A stretch of 11,147 bases of DNA from Candidatus Profundicultor aquiphilus (lineage in GTDB: Bacteria; Atribacterota; Atribacteria; Atribacterales; Caldatribacteriaceae), in NCBI GenBank assembly GCA_013314795.1, contig JABUEZ010000042.1, positions 1 through 11,147 of the forward strand, written 5' to 3'. This document shows positions 6,468 through 11,147 of this stretch, in pieces. A program made the translations under genes and the position numbers. The number at the start of each line of letters is the position of its first letter. The first letter of the stretch is position 1. Below the pieces are notes generated by a model. The model had not been told where the DNA came from, searched no databases, and saw nothing but the letters and a program-made list of their open reading frames with translations.

Positions 6468-7463
6468 TTACCGCCGTATCTTTTCCAGATTACTCACCAC
6501 CACGGCCACAACAATAATGAGGCCTATGGTGAAAGTCTGAAAATACGAGGACACATTGAGGATATTAAGACCATTCTGGACAATACCAAGAAGGACAACC
6601 CCAAGAAAGGCACCGAGCACCGAACCTCGCCCTCCTTCAAAGGTTACCCCACCGATGATGGCTGAAGCCAGAGCCCGTAACTCATAACCCTCTCCGGCAT
6701 TGGCCAGGATATTCCCCAGGCGCGAGATGAGCACTAAAGAGGCAAGACCTATGAGAACTCCACTTAACGTGTAGTTGGCAATTTTGAGCCGGTCAACATT
6801 AATTCCCGAAAGAAAGGCCACCTGTTCGTTCCCCCCCATAACCACCAGCCGCCGGCCAAACTTGGTGTTGCGGAGCAAAAAGTGGACTGCCAGAACCACC
6901 AGAAACAGAACCACCACCGACACCGGAACTCCCAATAGCCTTCCCCGCCCCAGGAACGTGAAATGACCCTTGAGGGAGAGAAAGAGTCCTCCAGAAATGA
7001 CTAGAGCCAAACCATAGTACACGTAGTTCATTCCCAAAGTCACAATGAGCGGAATACACCTGCTTTTACTCACAATCACTCCGTTGAGAAAACCACACCC
7101 GATGGGGAGGACAAAACCAGCAAGAATCGCCCAGAAGGATGGCACTCCACTCATGACCATCTTGCAGATGACCACGCCGCTTAGACCAATCATTGACCCA
7201 ATGGAAAGGTCGATGCCCCCCGAAATGAGGAGGATGGTCATGGACATGGTGGCAATACCGAGTACCGCAATCTGCTGGAAAACGGCCAGAAGATTTCCCT
7301 GGCTCAAAAACCTGGGGTTCAAAAACCCAAAAAGAACCGAGAGAACCACGATGACCATCACCAGGAAAAAGGTCTGGTTACGCAAGGGAGAGGTTCTTTT
7401 CCCCAGAGATACAGCCCGATCAACACTCTCATTCTGATTAGGAAGATTGGCGTACTCGTTCAC
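6468..7463 (-). CDS. Ribose-type (RbsC-like) sugar ABC permease
   Basis: Inner-membrane permease of the BPD_transp_2 (RbsC/XylH/AraH) family, 331 aa. After a hydrophilic N-terminus of about 30 residues, 8 to 10 hydrophobic helices follow. Family signatures are ILLISGGIDLSIGSMIGLSG (78-97) and, near the C-terminus, LRALASAIIGGVTFEGGRGS (262-281), the region that contacts the ATPase. As in this family, one permease probably forms a homodimer, since no second permease is encoded here. The GTG start at 7463 overlaps the end of the ATPase gene by 26 bp, pointing to translational coupling, and its own RBS is weak. With the binding protein and ATPase it makes a full importer. Ribose, xylose, galactose or inositol are all possible substrates, so no symbol is assigned. 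Confidence 0.93.
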   Translation of the reverse strand: MNEYANLPNQNESVDRAVSLGKRTSPLRNQTFFLVMVIVVLSVLFGFLNPRFLSQGNLLAVFQQIAVLGIATMSMTILLISGGIDLSIGSMIGLSGVVICKMVMSGVPSFWAILAGFVLPIGCGFLNGVIVSKSRCIPLIVTLGMNYVYYGLALVISGGLFLSLKGHFTFLGRGRLLGVPVSVVVLFLVVLAVHFLLRNTKFGRRLVVMGGNEQVAFLSGINVDRLKIANYTLSGVLIGLASLVLISRLGNILANAGEGYELRALASAIIGGVTFEGGRGSVLGAFLGVVLLGIVQNGLNILNVSSYFQTFTIGLIIVVAVVVSNLEKIRR

Positions 7464-8958
7464 CGGCAGTCACCCCAAAGGCAGAAGAAATGATGTTTTC
7501 TTCGTTCATTGCTTCTCCGGTCAGTTCCCGGACTATTGTTCCATGACGAACCACCAGAATTCGGTCACACAGAGCCAGGAGTTCCGGGTTCTCCGAAGAA
7601 ATCAAAATGATTGACTTCCCCCTCTGAGCTAAATCGGCAATCAGGCGGTGGATTTCACTTTTAGCGTTGACATCGATCCCGATGGTGGGTTCATCGAAGA
7701 CGATAATCTCAGCATTTTTCAAAAGCCACCGGGCCAGAATCACTTTCTGTTGATTCCCACCGCTCAAAAAACGAACTTCCTGTTCCAAGGAAGGAGTTTT
7801 GATATCAAGGTTTTTCACGTACTCTTCTACACGCTTCCGTTCATCTCGCAAAGGAATAAGCAAACCCCGGAAGTGATCATCAAGCGAAGGAATGGTGGCA
7901 TTCTTTGTCACGCTCAATCCCAGGGCCAAACCGGTTCTCTGCCGGTCTTCGGTGATATATCCAATCCCATAACGAATGGCATCTTGAGGAGAATGAATCA
8001 CCACTTTTTGACCTCGAATCCAGATTTCACCACCATGAGACCTGGTAAAACCGAAAAGAGCCTTAAAAATCTCAGTCCTTCCCGAACCCACTAAACCCGC
8101 AATCCCCAGAATTTCACCCCGGCGAAGCATAAAGGAAACTGGAGGTGAGGAGGGAGAATATCGTAAATTTTTGACCTCGAGGACCACTTCCTTTGAAGAA
8201 AATCCTCTTTCCCTCTGGAAGAGATTGACACTTCTACCGGCCATCTCCCTGGTAAGCGCGGCCAGGTCTACTTTTTCTTCCTTGTGATTGTGGCAGGTTA
8301 CTCTATACCCATCGCGCAGAACTGTTATCCGGGAAGCAACTTCTAAAACTTCCTCCAGACGATGGGAAATATAAATAATACCTATGCCCCGCTGAGCAAG
8401 ATTCTTCACCAGGTCGAGCACCATCCTGGTCTCATTGACATTGAACATAGCCGTGGGCTCATCCAGAATAAGCACTTTTGGTTCAAAAGCAATGGCCCGG
8501 GCAATCTTTACTAACTGCTGCTCAGCCACACTCAGGTTTTCAACCCGTTCTCCAACCGGTAAATTCACCCCTAAGGATTCGATGATCTGGCGAGCCCGGG
8601 AAAGCATTTCCCGGTGATTCACAATGCCAAACGAGGAAGTAATCTCCCGTCCCACAAAGATATTTTCAGCCACACTGATTTGAGGTACCAGAATGTTTTC
8701 CTGATAGATAGTCTGAATCCCCAGGGACTGGGCGAGATGTGGGGTCAAATAATGGAATTTCTGGTCATGAACAAGGATTTCTCCACCATCAGGACGTAAA
8801 AATCCGGAGAGAATCTTAATAAAGGTTGATTTTCCTGCTCCGTTCTCTCCCACCAGGCCATGAATTTCTCCTGGATAAAGGTCAAAAGAAACCCCTTTTA
8901 AAGCCTGTACCCCAGGGAAACTTTTAACAATATGTCTTGCCTCAATGAGTGCCTGCAA
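7438..8958 (-). CDS. Ribose-type (RbsA-like) sugar ABC transporter ATPase
   Basis: Double-domain ATPase, 506 aa, that powers sugar import at the inner face of the membrane. NBD1 has Walker A GENGAGKST (37-45), signature LSVAEQQ (142-148, degenerate) and Walker B VLILDEP (162-168). NBD2 has the altered Walker A GLVGSGRT (288-295, usual Lys replaced by Arg), signature LSGGNQQ (398-404) and Walker B IIVFDEP (418-424). This asymmetry is normal for the RbsA/XylG/MglA family. The start is TTG at 8958: AGGAGGAG (8966-8973) lies 7 nt upstream. An upstream in-frame extension to TTG 9006 is open but runs through the intergenic hairpin and overlaps the binding-protein stop. The stop lies inside the permease gene start. 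The gap to the binding-protein stop is 44 bp and holds the hairpin. Confidence 0.95.
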   Translation of the reverse strand: MQALIEARHIVKSFPGVQALKGVSFDLYPGEIHGLVGENGAGKSTFIKILSGFLRPDGGEILVHDQKFHYLTPHLAQSLGIQTIYQENILVPQISVAENIFVGREITSSFGIVNHREMLSRARQIIESLGVNLPVGERVENLSVAEQQLVKIARAIAFEPKVLILDEPTAMFNVNETRMVLDLVKNLAQRGIGIIYISHRLEEVLEVASRITVLRDGYRVTCHNHKEEKVDLAALTREMAGRSVNLFQRERGFSSKEVVLEVKNLRYSPSSPPVSFMLRRGEILGIAGLVGSGRTEIFKALFGFTRSHGGEIWIRGQKVVIHSPQDAIRYGIGYITEDRQRTGLALGLSVTKNATIPSLDDHFRGLLIPLRDERKRVEEYVKNLDIKTPSLEQEVRFLSGGNQQKVILARWLLKNAEIIVFDEPTIGIDVNAKSEIHRLIADLAQRGKSIILISSENPELLALCDRILVVRHGTIVRELTGEAMNEENIISSAFGVTAGERVRQSS

Positions 8959-8972
8959 CGAGTATCTCCTCC

Positions 8973-9003
8973 TGCCCCCGGAAAGAACCGGGGGCATTTT
9001 TTT
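8973..9003 (+). terminator. Hairpin plus T7, oriented against the operon
   Basis: Stem TGCCCCCGG (8973-8981) with CCGGGGGCA (8988-8996), loop AAAGAA, then seven T (8997-9003) on the plus strand: a textbook intrinsic terminator for rightward transcription. The surrounding genes read leftwards. In their mRNA it is a GC-rich hairpin between binding-protein stop and ATPase RBS with no U-run after it, a typical site for 3'-end protection that raises binding-protein level over ATPase. The last stem base also belongs to the ATPase SD. Confidence 0.75.
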
Positions 9004-10004
9004 CAATCGAGACCGCCGATATACGCTACCGCCCTCTCATAAGTCTCATCGGTAACTTCCCAGGGAATAGCTTCGGCCAGGTTTTCTTTCGTAATAGGAA
9101 TAATGGGAAGCGGAATGAACTTTTCCGGTTTTACACCCTTAACCACATATTGGTACAAATTTTTAAATGTTAAAAGACCCTGCAGCGAGACCGGAGCACT
9201 CATGGTGGCGTCAATTTCCCCTTTGGCGATCATCTCAAGGCCATGGGGTCCACCACCGGTGGCCACAATTTTGACCTTCCCGAAAAGTCCGGCATCTTTC
9301 AGAGCGTTGATAACACCAGTTGCCATCTGTTCGTTATTGGCAAAGATGACATCAAACTGAAGCCCGGATTGGATGGCATTCTGGGTAACGTTCATCGCCT
9401 TTTCCGCACCCCAGTCCGTGGGCTGAGTTCCCACCAATTCCACCGTTCCGAACTCTTTGAGTGCCTTATGGAGGCCCTGTTCATAGAGCTCGGTAATGCC
9501 CATCCCTGGGGCACCCATCACGTAAAAGAGTTTGCTTCCGGGGTACTTTTCGCTGATAAATTTCCCCGCTGCATACCCGATATCATCGTACTGACAGGCC
9601 ACACAGGAGATATAATCCAGAGAAGTATCGGCAGGAAGCGAGTTCTCAAAAGTAATCGGAATACCAGCCTTCTTGGCCATCTCATAAAGTGTTACATCAA
9701 GTTCCGGGGTCATGGTAAACACCGAAATACCATCAACTTTTTTGGCAATGAGGTCCTCCATCGCCGCCACAGCTTTTTCCAGGTTTCCTTCTGGATCAAG
9801 GACGATGGTCTCAATGCCCTTTTGTTTGGCTGCATATTCGAAAGCCAGGATTGAATAGTTATTCCACACATCCTTACGGCTATAGGCAATATAGCCAAAC
9901 ACCAGTTTCTTCCCTTCCTGGGCAAAAACTATTCCCCCGAAAACACCAAAAAGAACAGCTGCAATCACCAACATTCCTATCAGAGTTTTGATTCTCGTTT
10001 TCAC
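9003..10004 (-). CDS. Periplasmic sugar-binding protein (RbsB-like)
   Basis: Substrate-binding protein of the Peripla_BP_4 (ribose/galactose type I fold) family, 333 aa, the first component of the importer encoded with the next two genes. A signal peptide covers residues 1-28 (Lys/Arg start, hydrophobic core, cut after VFA before QEG). There is no lipobox Cys, so it should be free in the periplasm. The mature part starts with KLVFGYIAYSRKDVWNNY and shows the two-lobe pattern, with DLIAKKVDGISVFT, FANNEQMATGVINALKDAG and IDATMSAPVSLQGLLTFKNL. A CVAC motif (Cys134, Cys137) is unusual and could be a disulfide. The GTG start at 10004 has an excellent AAAGGAGG 8 nt upstream. It probably has its own promoter at 10085-10112. 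The bound sugar cannot be inferred. Confidence 0.95.
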   Translation of the reverse strand: MKTRIKTLIGMLVIAAVLFGVFGGIVFAQEGKKLVFGYIAYSRKDVWNNYSILAFEYAAKQKGIETIVLDPEGNLEKAVAAMEDLIAKKVDGISVFTMTPELDVTLYEMAKKAGIPITFENSLPADTSLDYISCVACQYDDIGYAAGKFISEKYPGSKLFYVMGAPGMGITELYEQGLHKALKEFGTVELVGTQPTDWGAEKAMNVTQNAIQSGLQFDVIFANNEQMATGVINALKDAGLFGKVKIVATGGGPHGLEMIAKGEIDATMSAPVSLQGLLTFKNLYQYVVKGVKPEKFIPLPIIPITKENLAEAIPWEVTDETYERAVAYIGGLD

Positions 10005-10023
10005 TCTTCGTTCCTCCTTTCTC

Positions 10024-10072
10024 TCAGATCGTCTTCACCCAACAACCATCTTCCAGTCAGCTCGGCATCACC
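10024..10072 (-). repeat. Imperfect direct repeat in the binding-protein leader
   Basis: On the minus strand GGTGATGCCGAGCTGA (10072-10057) recurs as GGTGAAGACGATCTGA (10039-10024), 13 of 16 identical, 33 nt apart, in the untranslated leader before the binding-protein gene. The upstream copy overlaps a second strong SD-like AGGAGG. The repeats could be binding sites for a regulator or RNA-level elements, or chance. Confidence 0.3.
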
Positions 10073-10084
10073 TCCTAAGTTTTT

Positions 10085-10112
10085 ATCTTAACCCCTTTTC
10101 CCTATTCGTCAA
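10085..10112 (-). promoter_or_regulatory. Promoter of the sugar importer operon
   Basis: Leftward -35 TTGACG (10112-10107, 5 of 6) and -10 TAAGAT (10090-10085, 4 of 6) with a 16-bp spacer, lying just past the epimerase stop. The start would be near 10078, giving a leader of about 75 nt before the GTG. It allows the binding protein to be expressed independently of the epimerase. Confidence 0.55.
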
Positions 10113-10117
10113 GCATC

Positions 10118-10918
10118 TTAAAACGATTCCTGGAGTTTCATCAGATACTCAAAAGATTCCTTCACCGCCTGATCTACAAACTCTCTGGAATGGTCAAACT
10201 TGCCATCAAACTCAATCTCCACACTTAAAGGAATAGAACGTTTCTCTTGGGGTAAAAGCGCAAGAATTTTGCGAAAATCAATTTCTCCCTTCCCCAGAGC
10301 CGGAAAATCCCAAAGCTTATATCCGCCTCGCTTATCCTTAAGATGCATATGCACCACCCAGGGAAGGCAAAAGGTTATATCTTCTTCTGGACGCGTGTTT
10401 CCATAAAAAATGGCGTTACCGGTATCATAGTTAACGCCCACAAAAGGTGAATGAAACTCCTGGAACATTGTCATGGCCACCCGACCGCTTTTCAAGAACT
10501 CACCGTGGATTTCAAGTCCAATTTTGACTCCTTCTTCTTGCGCACTCTGAGCCAGAGTTTTGAGGTTACGCAGGCAAATGTCCTTCTCCTCCTCGCTTTC
10601 CACCGTCCCGGTATTGACCACCTTCGCCCCAATCTCTCTGGCAAACCGAAGAGCCTTCTCGATATAGGGGATCCCACTCTGGGTAGCAAGATTGGAGTGA
10701 GCACTCAGACTAACCACCTGTAATCCGAACGAATCAAGCATCTTCCTGAGGTCTTCCAGGTCTTTCTGCGAGTATCCTTCAAGGTCGAAATGATCGGTCC
10801 ATCCTTTGACACAGGCCAACTCCACAAACCGAAAACCGGCCCTGGAAATGCCGGAAAGCGCATCAGAAAGAGAAAAACCGTGGTATGTATTGGTGGAGAC
10901 TGCAAGAAAAGGAAACAT
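10118..10918 (-). CDS. TIM-barrel sugar (phosphate) isomerase/epimerase
   Basis: 266-aa cytosolic protein of the xylose-isomerase-like TIM-barrel (AP endonuclease family 2) group, which includes tagatose/psicose 3-epimerases, hydroxypyruvate isomerase and IolE/IolI-type enzymes. Visible features are the first strand FLAVSTNTYHG and GFRFVELACV. The metal/substrate residues sit in GLEIHGE, VNYDTGN, VHMHLKDKRGG and SVEIEFDG, with the conserved stretch LGKGEIDFRKIL between the last two. These supply the Glu/Asp/His ligands expected for a divalent metal. The ATG at 10918 has GGAG 9 nt upstream, and the length is usual. It stands upstream of the importer genes in the same direction, so it likely acts on the imported sugar, possibly together with the oxidoreductase at 73-1149 in an oxidation-isomerisation route. 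The exact reaction is unknown. Confidence 0.9.
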   Translation of the reverse strand: MFPFLAVSTNTYHGFSLSDALSGISRAGFRFVELACVKGWTDHFDLEGYSQKDLEDLRKMLDSFGLQVVSLSAHSNLATQSGIPYIEKALRFAREIGAKVVNTGTVESEEEKDICLRNLKTLAQSAQEEGVKIGLEIHGEFLKSGRVAMTMFQEFHSPFVGVNYDTGNAIFYGNTRPEEDITFCLPWVVHMHLKDKRGGYKLWDFPALGKGEIDFRKILALLPQEKRSIPLSVEIEFDGKFDHSREFVDQAVKESFEYLMKLQESF

Positions 10919-10946
10919 GCCCCATCACTCCCTTCGTTTTCTTTCC

Positions 10947-10969
10947 ATTATACCCCAGGGGAAAACCCC
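10947..10969 (-). promoter_or_regulatory. TATAAT box with G4/C4 symmetry upstream of epimerase
   Basis: A perfect leftward TATAAT (10952-10947) stands about 28 nt before the epimerase ATG. Immediately upstream, 17 nt read GGGGTTTTCCCCTGGGG, a symmetrical run of G4 and C4 blocks filling the spacer. No -35 resembling TTGACA is found at 16-18 bp, so this may be an activator-dependent promoter with the G/C blocks as a binding site. Confidence 0.4.
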
Positions 10970-11013
10970 ATGATGCGCAAAGAGAAACGGCTTTTTACTC
11001 CGAAAAATGACAA

Positions 11014-11027
11014 AATCTTCGAAGATT
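11014..11027. repeat. Small palindrome, possible weak terminator
   Basis: AATCTTCGAAGATT is perfectly self-complementary (5-bp stem, TCGA loop). Read leftwards it is followed by TTTGTCATTTTT, so it could be a weak terminator for a gene ending at 11055. The stem is AT-rich, so support is limited. Confidence 0.25.
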
Positions 11028-11054
11028 CCCTCAAACGGACGGAAAATGGTTCCT

Positions 11055-11147
11055 CTAATCCCGAAAGAAGCCTTCCCCTACAAAATGAAAGTGGTCAAGC
11101 ATTGTTCCGGTCGCCGGGAAAATACCCGCTATTACCACTGACCTTCC
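11055..11147 (-). CDS. Possible C-terminus of an upstream leftward gene (partial)
   Basis: Thirty codons from the window edge to a TAG at 11055-11057 read like the end of a protein (VVIAGIFPATGTMLDHFHFV...). GC by codon position is about 60/43/47 percent, which fits coding sequence, and a small palindrome follows. I do not recognise the family. A competing reading is a plus-strand ORF starting at ATG 10970 (AGGGGA 7 nt upstream) that stays open to the edge for 59 codons. It is hydrophilic with no family features, but cannot be excluded. Confidence 0.3.
   Translation of the reverse strand, partial: GRSVVIAGIFPATGTMLDHFHFVGEGFFRD

Noticed and set aside
6075..6665. Plus-strand open frame of 196 codons across the Cache/permease junction
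   Set aside because: It runs antisense to two well-supported genes and the hairpin, has no RBS, and its composition shows no domain.
8959..9006. Longer ATPase N-terminus beginning at 9006
   Set aside because: It would be translated through the intergenic hairpin, has no RBS, and the extra 16 residues are not part of the family; AGGAGGAG supports TTG 8958.
9243..9854. Long plus-strand open frames opposite the binding-protein and chemoreceptor genes (also 4181-4924)
   Set aside because: They are shadows of strongly supported minus-strand genes and show no family motifs of their own.
1..11147. tRNA, rRNA, CRISPR array, insertion sequence or integrase
   Set aside because: No cloverleaf-like segments, regularly spaced repeats, transposase motifs or terminal repeats were found in any region read.

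Overview
This window looks like a chromosomal piece of a Gram-negative-type, probably anaerobic or thermophilic, sugar-using bacterium. GC content is moderate, Shine-Dalgarno (SD) sites are strong, and GTG/TTG starts are common. The chemoreceptor, the ribose-type ABC transporter and the remnant of a GH51 arabinofuranosidase fit a deep-branching lineage such as Atribacterota or a Thermotogota-like group. That placement is an impression from gene style, not a proof.

Left part (1-2324): a Gfo/Idh/MocA-family sugar oxidoreductase reads leftwards, followed by the RBS and start codon of another gene at the window edge. It diverges, across an AT-rich control region of about 240 bp, from a rightward ArsR-type regulator. 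The regulator carries a large, unrecognised, Trp-rich C-terminal domain.

Middle (2344-3889): a gene scar. A GH51 alpha-L-arabinofuranosidase starts 19 bp after the regulator. It is broken by a -1 frameshift at A6G4 and then cut off before its catalytic nucleophile. At about 3655 it is joined directly to the last ~65 codons of a MalG-type sugar ABC permease. Most of an arabinoside-use cluster (regulator, GH51, ABC importer) therefore appears to have been deleted, or the assembly is misjoined here. A perfect 15-bp hairpin then separates this relic from the convergent leftward genes.

Right part (3884-10918): a leftward run of six genes. In transcription order these are a TIM-barrel sugar isomerase/epimerase, a periplasmic sugar-binding protein, a double ATPase, a membrane permease, a secreted Cache-domain protein and a methyl-accepting chemotaxis protein. 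The first four form an import-and-conversion unit for a sugar or polyol; the distant oxidoreductase is the type of enzyme that often completes such pathways. The last two look like a two-piece chemosensor: a free periplasmic sensor and a receptor with its own helical periplasmic domain. The substrate cannot be read from the sequence.

The most notable non-coding signals are: a nested hairpin (6360-6438) that would hide the ribosome binding site of the Cache gene; a hairpin plus T7 in the binding-protein/ATPase gap that points as a terminator against the operon; a dnaX-like slippery site at the GH51 frameshift; and an inverted repeat on the regulator's own promoter. No tRNA, rRNA, CRISPR array or intact mobile element was seen.
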